Assembly (NCBI RefSeq): GCF_000143415.4
Contig: NW_003314355.1
Coordinates: 468,092-532,091, forward strand
Source: Selaginella moellendorffii
Taxonomy: Eukaryota > Streptophyta > Lycopodiopsida > Selaginellales > Selaginellaceae
Reading direction: 5' to 3'
Length of the DNA: 64,000 nt
Notes under the pieces: model-generated
Seen by the model: only the letters and a program-made list of their open reading frames with translations
Database searches by the model: none
Told to the model about the DNA's origin: nothing
Shown here: one piece after another, positions 31,148-42,813 of the stretch
Position numbering within the stretch: position 1 is the first letter of the stretch
How the letters are laid out: each line of letters opens with the position of its first letter
Made by a program: the position numbers and the translations under genes

Positions 31148-31819
31148 TTGAAGGGACTCTCCAGTTGGGCTTCCAAACCAACTTGAGGTTGAGACTGGGA
31201 CCGAGGGGCCTTGGGTGGGAGTGAGCATGGACATGGTTGGTGCTGAAGGGGCCATCCAAGGAAGTGCTCAAGAGCAGCTCCCACTCCCGAAAGGGAAACC
31301 GATTGCGGTGCTCCCGGCTCAGGTGGAGTGGTGCCCCACTTGAGTACCATGCGGCTCATTGGTCCTCGCCCTTCCGAGGGGCTTGGGCCTTCCTTCGGGA
31401 TGGAAGTGGGGGGGTAGAGGTACCCATACCGGGCCGCTAGGCCATGGTGTTTCGCCCTGACATCCCGAAGCAAGTGTTGCACTCAAGACTTGGGATTTAG
31501 AGGGTCCCATGATCAAGTCTTGTGGTACCAAGGGGTGTTAGGAATCTGGAAGTTTGGTGTGCTTGGCTACTTGTGCTTGCAGGGAGTGTAGCTGAACCTT
31601 AAGTCTAGTCTAACCCAAGGAGGGGGATTGGGAGTGATTTGGGAATCCGTGGATGGATGGCTAACACTCCGGTGCTCGTGCAGTGAGTAGCTGAAACCAA
31701 GTAGGAGCTGGTACCATAGGCGAGAACCTTGGCAAGGGAACTTAGTAAAAGCCAAGGTGGTGTTGGACGGATAGACGAGGTAAGCTGGCAAATTGGAAAG
31801 GAAAAATTTGTGGCTTACA
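31148..31819 (+). repeat. Family B LTR, right part
   Basis: Continuation of 17436-17913. It ends TTTGTGGCTTACA at 31819 and directly abuts reverse-transcriptase sequence. Confidence 0.93.
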
Positions 31820-33800
31820 CGAGGGTGTTGAGGTGGTGGTTCGTCCACCCTATCGTTTGAACGAAAAAGAACTCGCGAAGCTCAAGTGCCAACTAGAGGA
31901 GTTGGTGGACAAGGGGTATGTTAGGTTGAGCAAATCGCCGTATGGGGCACTGGTGCTATTCGTGAAAAAGAAAGATGGGTCTATGCGCATGTGCATAGAC
32001 TACCGGTTGGTCAACAAGTATACAAAGAAGAACAAGTACCCTTTGCCAATGATTGAGGACCTGTTCGATAGGTTGGGAAAGGCAAAATACTTCTCGAGAA
32101 TTGACCTAAGGTCAGGATACTACGAGATCAGGGTAGCGAAGGAAGATGTCGAGAAGACAACCTGTCGAACGAGGTATGGGAGCTTTGAGTTTCTGGTGAT
32201 GCCCTTCGGACTATGCAATGCGCCGGCAACGTTTTCAGCGTTGATGAACCATATCTTTGTACCCTATCTGGATCACTTTGTGGTCATTTATATTGACGAC
32301 ATCCTGATCTATAGCGAAACGCTAGAGGAGCATGCCAAACACTTGACGAAGGTGTTTGAGAAACTAAGGGAACACCAGCTGTATGCTAAAGAGAGCAAAT
32401 GTGACTTTGCTCAACAAGAGGTAAAGTTTCTCGGGCATGTGGTGGGCAAGGACGAGCTCAAGGTGGACCCTGAGAAGGTCCAAGCGATCCAGGATTGGGA
32501 ACGACCATCGAATATACACGAGTTAAGGGCATTCTTGGGGCTATGCAACTACTATCGAAAGTTTATCAGACACTATTCGAGAGTAGCCCTGCCCTTAACG
32601 GACCAAACGGGAAAAGGGAAGATGGTATGGACAGCGGAATGTGAGGCGGCATTTGTCCACCTCAAAGGGAAGTTGAGGAAGGCTCCCGTGTTGGCATTAC
32701 CAGACTTTGGTAAGGACTTTGAGGTAGAAATAGATGCTTCAGACTTTGCGTTGGGCGCGGTTTTGAAGTAGAACAACCATCCAGTAGCATTCTTCTCGAA
32801 GAAGTTGGACAAGGCTCAACGGAAGTGGCCTGCCCATGAGAAGGAATTGTTTGCGGTGGTCAAGGCACTCAAGGAGTGGCGACACTACCTTGGGAGAAAC
32901 TTCAAAGTTTACACGGACAATGTGGCAACGAAACACTTCTTGTCACAGCCCGACCTAAGAGGAAAACAAGTCGGTGGGCCAATGCTTTGGCCAAGTTTGA
33001 TTGCGAGATCCTGTACAAGCCTGGGAAGAGCAACATCATGGCAGATGCGTTAAGTCGAAAAGCAAGCTTGAAGTTGGCGATATCTAGCGTGACAGCAACC
33101 TTTTGGGATGATGTGCGGACTGCATACGAGAACGATGGTCTAGCACAAGAAGTGTTGTTGAGGAATCTAGAGGCGCGGGAAGCTCACCAGAGAGGTGAGT
33201 TGCCAACGGAAGAAAAAACGGGCTATGCGGAACGCAACGGACTCATATATTACAAGCAAACGAGGGTGTATGTTCCAGAAGGGGAACTAAGGAAGGTAGC
33301 CTTGGAAGAGTGTCATGACGGACCTCTTGCGGGACACGGCGGAGTGCCCAAGACGATGGGCTTACTCAAAAGGAAGTATCACTAGCCAGATATGGCTAAG
33401 GACGTCCAAGACTATGTAAAGACATGTCCAACATGTCAGCAGGTCAAAGCCGTAACGAAGGCTAGTGGGGGCTTGTTGCAAAGCCTCCCCATTCCAGATC
33501 GTCCGTGGAAATGTCTCACGATGGACTTCATCACGGGACTACCCCCAAGCGAGGGGTTCGATGCGATATTCGTGGTGGTGGACCGATTTTCAAAGATGGC
33601 ACATTTCATACCCACCACAACGGAAGTGGATGCGGAAGGTGTGGCGAAGCTATTCTTCGAACAAGTGGTTCGAGTGCGGGGAAGGCCAGAAGAGATTATC
33701 TCAGATCAAGATAAGATCTTCACTAGTAGGTTCTGGAGGACACTCCTGGAACAGTATCGCACCAAGTTGAAGTTCAGCATAGCCTATCACCCACAGACAG

Positions 33801-33847
33801 GTAATGGGTATTAAGTCAAGATTGATGGCACTAACACTTCTTGATAG
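33801..33847 (+). other. Intron 1 in integrase of element B2 (47 nt)
   Basis: GTAATGGG...CTTGATAG, same place and length as 16136-16182, with CACTAAC retained. Confidence 0.85.
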
Positions 33848-34265
33848 ACGGACAAACAGAAAGGGTGAATAGGCAGCTGGAGGATTATTTGCGATGCTAT
33901 GTCTCGGGAGACCAGACCGATTGGGTAAGTCATTTAGGACTTGCGGAAATGTGTTATAACAACTCACCACATTCGAGCATCGGGGTGAGTCCATGGGAAA
34001 TCATCAATGGGCGAGCTATTGAAGGTCCTGTGGAACTCGGCGTGGCCGAGTATCATGGAGAGTTACCCGCAGTGGAGGCATTCACGGCGGAAAGACTCAA
34101 CATTTGGAATCTAGTGAGGGATTCCTTGGAACGGGCTCAACAAAGGCAAACTAAGTATGCGAACCAAAAGCGTCGGGATGTGGAGTTCCAAGCTGGGGAG
34201 AAGGTGTGGCTGAACACCAAGAACCTTAGGCTACCAAGTGGGATCAGCCGGAAGTTGACCCAAAG

Positions 34266-34317
34266 GTAAAAATGCATGTATTCCTGTAAACGAATTGATC
34301 TTGAGTTCCTTAAACAG
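34266..34317 (+). other. Intron 2 in integrase of element B2 (52 nt)
   Basis: GTAAAAAT...TTAAACAG. Splicing restores LTQR-FAGPYEIEA, the usual join between integrase core and C-terminal domain. Confidence 0.85.
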
Positions 34318-34699
34318 GTTCGCGGGGCCTTACGAGATTGAGGCTCGAATCGGTAAAGTGGCTTACCGTTTCCGACTTCCTCAAGAGATGGGGAAGATGC
34401 ATCCCGTGCTCCACGTGAACTTACTCAAGCCGTATTTTGAGGATCCGCTTGGCAAGGACCAAGTAAGACCTTTACCTGAGGTTATCCAAGGGGAGGAGGA
34501 ATACAAAGTCGAGGCCATCCTCAATGCGTGCAAGAGCAAGCGACAAGGACGGGAGGTGAGAGAGTTCCATGTGAAGTGAAAAGGATTTCCACACTGCGAA
34601 GCAACATGGGAACCGAAGGAGAACCTAGCAAACGCGCGACATCTAGTGGAGGAATTTCTGCATGGCAGAACTCTATGTACTTATGCAAAGTTCAATTAA

Positions 34700-35101
34700 A
34701 AGTATCAATTTGAGAAGTTGAGCAATGGCATATCTTGGGACCCGAAGGCGTGCCGGAGGTAAGCTAATTAGCATGGGTTAGCTAGGTCGACCAAGCGTAG
34801 GGAGCTACGCCCGACTCCCTGTGGGGATGTCGAATCCGTAGACATATTCTACGGAGGTTGGGTTCGAGTCCCAACCCCCTAGTAAAGCAAGGTTGGGTTC
34901 AAGTCCCGACCCTATACTAGGGCGTGGTGAGGTGAGGAGTATAGGGACACCTATATTCCGTTGTCATGGGCTCTTGGCCGGGGAGGCTAACTTAGGCACA
35001 CCGCTAAGTGGGGGGATGCGCCCGGAGATATGGTCAACAAGTCGTAGGATAAAAGGAGACGTTCGATGTGGGCATCGAACTTCTTCTATGGGTGGTGGAG
35101 T
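34700..35101 (+). other. 3' untranslated region and polypurine tract of element B2
   Basis: Non-coding and nearly identical to 17031-17435. It carries two T-arm-like motifs and ends TGGGTGGTGGAGT. Confidence 0.75.
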
Positions 35102-36236
35102 TCTAAGGAACCAACTCGCCGAGGTGTCTTAGGCTAAAGGAACCCCGAAAGCATGACCAAAATGACAAAGAGTTCATCGGATGGGACCAAGTCGAAGATC
35201 GAGTCCAAGACCGACTCTAGGACCGAGTTCGAGATAGAGTCCGGAATTGAGTCCGAGACCGACTCGGGGACCGAGTTCGAGTCCGAGTTCGAGACCGAGT
35301 TCGAGACGGAGTCCGAGATCCGAAATCGGGTCCGAGACCGAGTCCGAGGTCGGGTCCGAGATCGGGTCCGAGATTGAGTCCGAGATCGAGCCCGAGACCG
35401 AATCCGAAGTCGGATCCGAAATCGGGTCCGAGATACTAAGTCCAAATACTAATACGGGTCAAGGGGTGAAAGCCCAAAGCGTGCGTCTCCCGGGGGGGGG
35501 GGGGGGGGGGGGGCTACCGGGGGTTCCCAAAGTTTAGTAGGGATAGGGGGGCCCCAAAACCAGTTTTGAAGGGACCCTCCCGTTGGGCTTCCAAACCCAC
35601 TTGAGGGTGAGACAGGGACCGAGGGGCCTGGGTGGGAGTGAGCATGGACTTGGTTGGTGCCGGAGGGGCCATCCAAGGAAGTGCTCAAGAGCAGCTCCCA
35701 CTCCCGAAAGGGAAACCGATTGCGGTGCTTCCGGCTCAGGTGGAGTGGTGCCCCACTTGAGTACCATACGGCTCATTGGTCCTCGCCCTTCCGAGGGGCT
35801 TGGGCCTTCCTTCAAGATGGAAGTGCGGGGGTAGAGGTACCCATACCGGGCCGCTAGGCCACAGTGTTTCACCCCGGCATCCTGAAGCAAGGGTTGCACT
35901 CAAGACTTGGGATTTAGAGGGTCCCATGATCAAGTCTTGTGGTACCAAGGGATGTTAGGAATCTAGAAGCTTGGTGTGCTTGGCTGCTTGTGCTTGCAAG
36001 GAGTGTAGCCGAACCTTAAGTCTGATCTAACCCGGGGAGGGGGATTGGGAGTGATTTGGGAATCCATGGAAGGATGGCTAACACTCCGGTGCTCGTACAG
36101 TGAGTAGCTGAAACCAAGTAGGAGCTGGTACCATAGGCGAGAACCTTGGCAAGGGAACTTAGCAAAAGCCAAGGCAGTGTTGGACGGATAGACGAAGTAA
36201 GCTGGCAAATTGGAAAAGAAAAATTTGTGGCTTACA
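35102..36236 (+). repeat. Family B LTR (3' LTR of element B2)
   Basis: 1,135 bp. Its first bases are TCTAAGGAACC, one substitution from TGTAAGGAACC, and it ends TTTGTGGCTTACA. It contains the uninterrupted site CCAGTTTTGAAG that received the transposon in the other LTR, and a 22-base G run at 35492-35513. Confidence 0.92.
35492..35513 (+). repeat. 22-base poly-G run
   Basis: Sits after GTGCGTCTCCC in the family B LTR. The same position holds 12 G at about 17850 and about 9-10 G at 54738. Confidence 0.8.
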
Positions 36237-36669
36237 TAGGACTTCCTCACCACCCGACTGTATCCTTGGTCACTACACCAGAGGACTACTCCTCTTCCTT
36301 TTCACAATCTGGGCCTTTGGGACAACATTTTGGAACATTGTGGCCCTACGCGAGCCTTATGGGTACTCTCCCCGCCTTCCACTTTTGGGTGCTCTAGCCA
36401 TGGGCTTAGAGCGAGGTTCCGTTGAGCCATGCCAGGTATCCAAGTAGGGAGTGCCACCCACACTTAGACTGGGAGCATCAACCATTCGATCTCCCGGGGG
36501 AACTAGAGCCAACTCTTGAACATTTCACTAAGCTACCTCGCTTGTCGGTCCGTATTCACTTTAGCTTTGAACTTCGCAGTGGTTATCCCATCACCCAACA
36601 CCTGGGTACAGCCTTCCTAGGACAAACCGGCCTTTCCTGGCCAAACTGGCTCCACTGGAGTCCTCCCCC
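36237..36669 (-). repeat. Family A LTR fragment (3' LTR of LARD 2, distal part)
   Basis: Inverted family A sequence matching about 58385-58816. It is cut on the left by the family B LTR and on the right by transposon copy 2. It continues at 50445-51247. Confidence 0.88.
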
Positions 36670-36693
36670 AAGCTCTATTTCGTTAAAGTGGGA

Positions 36694-37111
36694 ATTGTCA
36701 TTATCCCACTTGTAAAATAAGGTTTCCAAACCTTTATATAGTATATAAATATAACAAAATTCAACTGCATTGAGGCACATGCCATTTTATTTTAAACAAG
36801 GAAATGTCTACTCAATCACTTCTCCTCCCCCTGCCACTGCTTCACCTCTCTCTTCTCCTTGTCATCGTCGTCCAATTTCTTTCCATCCTTTTAATATTGG
36901 CTCAGTTGCTCCGAGTCTAGGTGGAGCCCAAGTCCCCATTCAATCTTTACTTTCCCCTTATTAATAAAACAACTTCGTAGACTTCCAATAACATGCTGTA
37001 ACACTTCTAGTATAATGCAAATCCTCTCAAAGAATTGTCTTTTAATATTAATACAATGGCATGGAACCCCATGCCATAATAAGTTACATTTTTAAATAAA
37101 TACATGCCATC
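36694..37111. other. Left subterminal region of transposon copy 2
   Basis: Non-coding, equivalent to 17938-18344, with a palindrome at about 37056-37077 and a short insertion (CCTCCCCCTGCC) near 36825. Confidence 0.5.
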
Positions 37112-40100
37112 TCAGACTGTTATTTTTTGCCTCCAACGCCTATACAATAATCTTGGAATTTCATCACTCTCCACACTATCAGGATTTAAACCCAATAGTA
37201 ATGCCATCTCTTCTCTAATACGTCCACGCTCATGTTCAGTGGTCGAAGAACCCATCCAGTTGAGCAGATTATGGAGATGCGGATAGTGCTTGGCTAGACA
37301 ATATACATGCCATAAATGATGACTGGTGTCTGTCCGATCAAATGGCTTCTGATATACCGTTCCATCTGCCATTTGGTTGATTTCTGCAGCCACCTCCTGG
37401 ACTGGCCGGTTCTCTATCACCATCGCTTCAAGCCGTTTTGCAAGGTCCCCCAGAACATACGGTTTCTTCTCCCTAGTTTCCATACTGCAAGAGATGGGGT
37501 GCACTGCATATGTGTGCGTGTTCGTTGTAGTTTTAATCGGCGAGTCATCGATGATGAGGATTTCACTTGACCTAGCAGTCCGGTTCATCACTACAGCCTC
37601 TGGCTTGACGAAGATGGGCTTGCTACCCCTCACATGGACCATAGTCAAGAAATCCTCCTGTGTTAGGAGAAAGTCAAATGGTAATATTACTCGCGTCTGA
37701 TCGTGCATCATCTGTAGCAACGTTAATGCATTATGGCGCATCATGGATGTCCAAACTCCCAATTGCAAATTGAACTCGGCCCTCTGTTTTAAGTGTCGCA
37801 TGGTCATTATTAGATCCCGCAGTTTCTCCCGTGTGATTAATGTGAATCTGTCTCTTTTGACCAACTTGCGACCGCAGGCTTTGGAGGGTGCAGTGACATT
37901 CGAGGACGAGCCACGCTCATGGGAGAAAAGGACACCATTCAGATCAAAAACGATACAGTACTTTCGCCGTGACTCTGAAATGAAATGCGTCAGCATAAAA
38001 AATGGTACAAGTCAATTTTACCATCTACAATATTAGCGAATGGTGCTCCCGATGGTCGTTCAGAGGGTTTTGGTCGAGGAAACGTGAAGGGCGGAAATAC
38101 TCTCCTCTGCAATGTGGGGTCAATCGCATCCGATGGCGTGTGGGCACATGCCATTTCAGCTGTAGACTCTGGTACAACTGGCTCAACAGTGGCATGGGGT
38201 GGTTCCGATGGCGTGTGATCACACGCCATTTCAGCTGGTGCCTCCGTTGGCAAAGTGGACATGACCGAACAGGCAGCAGGGGCGGTGTAGGGAGGTTCCA
38301 ACGGCGCGTAGTCAGACGATTGGGCACATGTTGAGTCCGTTGGAAATGAGGATACGACCGGCTCGGCGGCTGGGGCGGCCTCATGCGGGTCCAATGGCGC
38401 CTGGTCACCGTCAGTTGGATACGTGGACAAGATTGACTCAGTGGTATGGGCAGCATCAAGTGGAGCGTGGTCAGCTTGCTTGGCGTTGATATGGATAGTA
38501 GCCTCCACCAGTTCTGATGACTCTTGCAGGCAAGTAGAGTCCACTGGCGGATCCATATGCATGTCCAAATATCTCCCTTCGATTGAGATGGTATCCTCCC
38601 TACTGGCTACTAAAAACAAACTCATTAACACATTGAATCGACTATACTGTATTTACCATCAACTGCTATTGGGTGCACTGCTGATTCTGAAGGATTGGAC
38701 ATACGTTTCGACCCTTGCTTGGCACTATCCTTCCTCGACACTAAAGGCTAGAGTTTGTATCTTAATTCAACTGAATAATCTCTACTTACCATTTCTTCTG
38801 CGACCTACATGGACAATGTTAGAAATGGTAAAAGGTTAGAAATGGATGTACTATTATTTACCTGATGGTTTGTCTTGTATGACCTTCCTCCGCTGCTCTT
38901 TGGCCACCTCAGGCTGGCCATCGTCGTCATCATCGTCATCGTCGTTATTGTGATCGTCACCATTGTGAGGACCATCCAAGTCCTTTTCGTCCTCCTCTTC
39001 TTTGTCCTCCTCTTCGTCCTTCTGCTCTTCCTGCTCATTATCTTTCTCTGGCTCCTCATCCCCCTCTTGCATTTCTTCCATAGGCTGCTCAGGCTGGATG
39101 GCTTGTTTTTCCAGGACCATCTTGGGAAAATCATCTGGCCGAGTCTCCATCTCAAAATACAAGACATCCATAGCCTGTTTTAGTGCGTGACCTAGGACCG
39201 TATCCTCACCCGACTGTCTTAACATGGTTTCTGCACGTTCTTGCACCCTTCGAAGACGACAAGATGAGAAAAACGTGGCCCTGACTTGAAAAGCATCCCT
39301 CATCCATTGTACCTCTCCATTGAGATTGGGGAAGGGGAGTCCGCCATAGGAATCTGAGTCAGAAGGTGGTGACTGGCTCCTTTCACTCAGCCCTTGATCT
39401 GCAATGAATGGCATGAGCACACACGCCATAACCGCGAGGCATTACCTATCATCTTTTCGTTGCCCTTCTTCCTTTTCGAATCAAACGCCTCTGATCCCGA
39501 CGACTGTCCAACGTGCTTTCGCTTTTTATGACCACTGTCAGTTTGAGCTTGGTTGGTGCTTGCCTGTTTTGCCTTTGAAGAAGTGTCTCCTGCAAGGAAT
39601 GGCATGAGACCACACGCCATTGCAAATATAATTTGTACCTCCTTTTTTCCTATTGCTTGTCTGTTTGTCCTTCTTCGACGCGCCACTAGTGCGCTTTTCA
39701 GTCCTCGTGTCTGAATATTCACAACGATCTATAATCAAAATGGCGTGAGGCCTCATGTGACCTTACCTTGTGCAGGTTGTGACCTCGGCCTAACATCAGT
39801 AGCTGTTAACGCCGTTTCAGCATCTGGGGGTGGCCACGCTCCTGCATACAGAGCTTGTGAGATAACATTTAAACTTAAAGTGCGTACTCACCAGGTTCGT
39901 AGAGAAGATACTGTTTTTCTTTGGCAACTGTAATTATATGCTCCATTGAAGTCACCTCTTCAATGGAGTTTGTCACCGCAACACACGGGACACCCTTGAG
40001 TAGTGCGGCTCGAAAGAATAGTCCGCTGCAGTTGTACTCGACAACGCATTTGCCCTTGGAGTCACCCGCTATTGCGTTGAAGACCCAGCTGAGCATTTCC

Positions 40101-42813
40101 CATGCTGCACCTGGAGCTTTCTTTGGATTCGAAAGCTCCATAGCCGTCTTCAGTTCCTCAGGCACGGGTAAATTGACCTCCCTCAGATCAATTCGATCGG
40201 CTTTGTTGAACGAAGCTGGGAAGTCACTCCAGTCCCACTCTGCTGCAGGACCAATAACAAGGGCGAGTGTGAAGATGCGGACATTCGTCGGTATCTTCTT
40301 CTTAGCCATTATCCCATGTATCTCCCGCATCTCCTTGCCTTTCAACCCAGCCTTCACCTCGTTCAAGGCCTTCCAGAACTTGTGATAGGATTCGGAGTCG
40401 TAGATCATATAGTGGACTGAAGATTCCACCTCCGCAAGTCCCACCATTAAGTCAATGATGGAGCTGACTTCGTCTGCATGAGTGATCTCCTCGTTTGTGA
40501 AGTCCATCACACAAAAGATGTTCTTGACCTGCTCATCTCCGCAGGAAACGATGCTCCTCCACCTTTGATCCTCATCCGAATTCACGTATACCCGGTAAGG
40601 TTCTCGATAGGCCTCTGCTGCGGGGTCGAGCTGTTTCTGAAGCCGGCGGTCAACATCCCTCTTAATGAAATTTGGATACTGATCCAACTTCTCAGCTTTA
40701 CTTTTCGTGGCATCCCGCAGCAGATCGATGAACTTGGGGGCCCCCTTCACGTACTCGTTGATGTCTTCATTTGACAAGTCCAGCTCTTCCATCATCTCTT
40801 GCGTGGTGTCGATGCTCACCCTCGCCACGGCCACTTGCTCGAAGATCCAATCCTTCAATGGCGCACGAGCTCTCATAGTCGTGCACAAGTCCTCGTATGT
40901 CACAATATGGCCGGGAGTCATTTTGGTCTTGTTGAAGACTACCTCACCACGTAGAAGAGCATTAGCCACTGTCAGAAGGTCGTCGTCGTCTAGAGACCGC
41001 GAGAAATGCAAGGCGTTGAGCTTCAAATCATTGGGCTTCCGGCCGTCCTCCACACCCATTGAGTTTAGCAACTCCCCGTCATGGTACCTCCTTAGCACAT
41101 CTACCCATTTGTCAAAAACAACTTTTGTCGCGAGTAGAATGTTATGGATGCTGAGTGTGTCATTGACCCCCAGTGTTTTCGAGAGAAGACTCGAGAATTC
41201 CTGCAATGGAAATGGCGTGAGGCCACATGCTATGCCACATGCAACGAGGCTTACCTGCCAGGCGCTAGTTGCTAGTGCACGTCCTTGTCCTGGTTTTTGT
41301 GGCTTCTTCAGTTGAACCCAGAGCTTCCGTGTTCGTGCCAATGTCTCGTGCAGACCCGATTTGTAGCACGTTTCTTGCTTGACATTCTGCGCGTGGGAGA
41401 TGTATATGATAGATCGGAGGGGCGAGTTGCCTTTTATCAGGCGGACAACTCTTGTCTTGAAGACTTTCTTCACCTCCTCGCCCACCATAATATCCACAAC
41501 TATCTGTTGCATCGCCAAGCTAGAATGTTGCCCGGAGACGGCATAGAACCGGATGTTCTGATCGTCCAACACCTTCCTATTGATCAAGTCTGGAAACCTC
41601 GTCTCGCCCTTCATTGTTCGGTAGTAGGGGATCACGTCTGCGATGTCGGGTGTTACTGGACTTGCCAGCATCTTCTGCTTCAGTTTCTCCACCCACTCAT
41701 CAGATACTAGCCTGTGGTTGTATTTGCTTTGGATGTCGATACGGCTCACGTCGATTGTATATACTTTGTTGGAATAGTAACAAGTACTATTATCTGCGAC
41801 GATTTTTGCTGCCTCTTCTTGCTCTTTCTGCTCTTTGCGGCTCTTCTTTTTGGTGGGTGTAGTGTTCGAACCAGAGGCAATGGCATCACCGAGTAGCTTC
41901 TTTTTTGGAGCAGCAGAGTCGGACGTCGGCTTGAGCTTGACCACCCTTTTCTGCTTCGGGGTAGTTTCCAGATCGACCCCCTTCCCCTTCGCTTCGCAAA
42001 CTGGAGGCACTCTCAACGGCTCAATGTTGGAATATAGTTTTTGAACATCGCCGTAGGTGAGGTCCGTGGATTCCATGTGATCTTCATAGACCCGCAGCGT
42101 CTTTGAAATTGTGGGCCTCCTGGACAACCTCTCCCTAGCTCCCTCTAGGAATTCCTCATAGCCGCTGCCCCCCTCCGGGAAGCTGCTAGGATGTGCAAGG
42201 TGGATCTTGAAGGCGGACGCTGTCTCTACCACAAGTGCCAGTCCATATTCTTGCATGGAACTGCATGGAGTGTCTGTCACTTGGATGAGGATCCCCATGC
42301 ATTCTTTTCTCCCACCATCTGTGTTGTACAGCATCAGATCCTCGCCTTCCATCCCGAAAGTCCAACTGGTGAGCTCCTCCCCCTTCTCTACATCCACATT
42401 GACAGTGGCTGGAAGAAGAACGCAATTCCTCGCCTGTTCAGAAATGCACAACAATTAGAGCTGACAGATGAAAAGCTAGCAGCTGGAAATAACGTGAGGC
42501 CACACGCCATTCACCACTGCATCAGATGTCTTGAGGCTGCATCCTAAGATGGCGTGAGGCTACACGCCATCTGTAACCGGACTGCACTCGAGAGCCCAAT
42601 CGGTGCATGCCAATGTTGCTACTGAATGGCATGTGGCCTCATGCCATTTTCTACTTGGCCTAAAAGACTTACCATTTGAAGCCGAATGGAGGCCGTGACA
42701 ATCGAGGCCGGACTCGCTGGCGAATGTGCACTGTGTGTGCAGCGGATCGTAGCAGCAAGGCTACTCTGCCACTTACAGTTGGAGAGTGGTGCTGAAATCT
42801 CCCGAGACGCCAA
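37112..42813 (-). CDS. Transposon gene A: ParB-like / FCP1-like HAD fusion, copy 2
   Basis: Exons equivalent to copy 1: 42813-42673, 42433-41255, 41200-39892, 39841-39767, 39728-39639, 39589-39446, 39398-38862, 38804-38790, 38740-38657, 38609-38022 and 37974-37112. They join into 1,674 codons with no stop. Differences from copy 1 are in frame: eight codons missing around 38670, four extra residues in the Pro/Ala-rich exon (including an extra DST), and two extra in the HAD domain. All splice sites are intact; the intron after KPSG has a canonical GTAAAT donor where copy 1 has GTCAAT. Indels that respect the frame in two copies support this as a genuine protein-coding gene, with selection at least until recently. 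The HAD motifs (DLNGV, VWTSM, IDDSP) are unchanged. Confidence 0.82.

Larger units (their letters stand above)
31820..34699 (+). pseudogene. Chromovirus pol (element B2), gag-less, with two mini-introns
   Basis: Closely related to 14094-17030 and also without gag and protease. It starts about 50 bp further into pol, at an LTR junction that stays in frame. Reverse transcriptase ([12 protein letters not shown]), RNase H, integrase ([33 protein letters not shown] across an intron) and a chromodomain are visible. Introns are at 33801-33847 and 34266-34317, both with intact GT and AG. Lesions: TAG at 32769, a one-base deletion near 32970, TAG at 33383 and TGA at 34577. Its lesions differ from those of element B1, so the two decayed independently. 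Confidence 0.92.
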
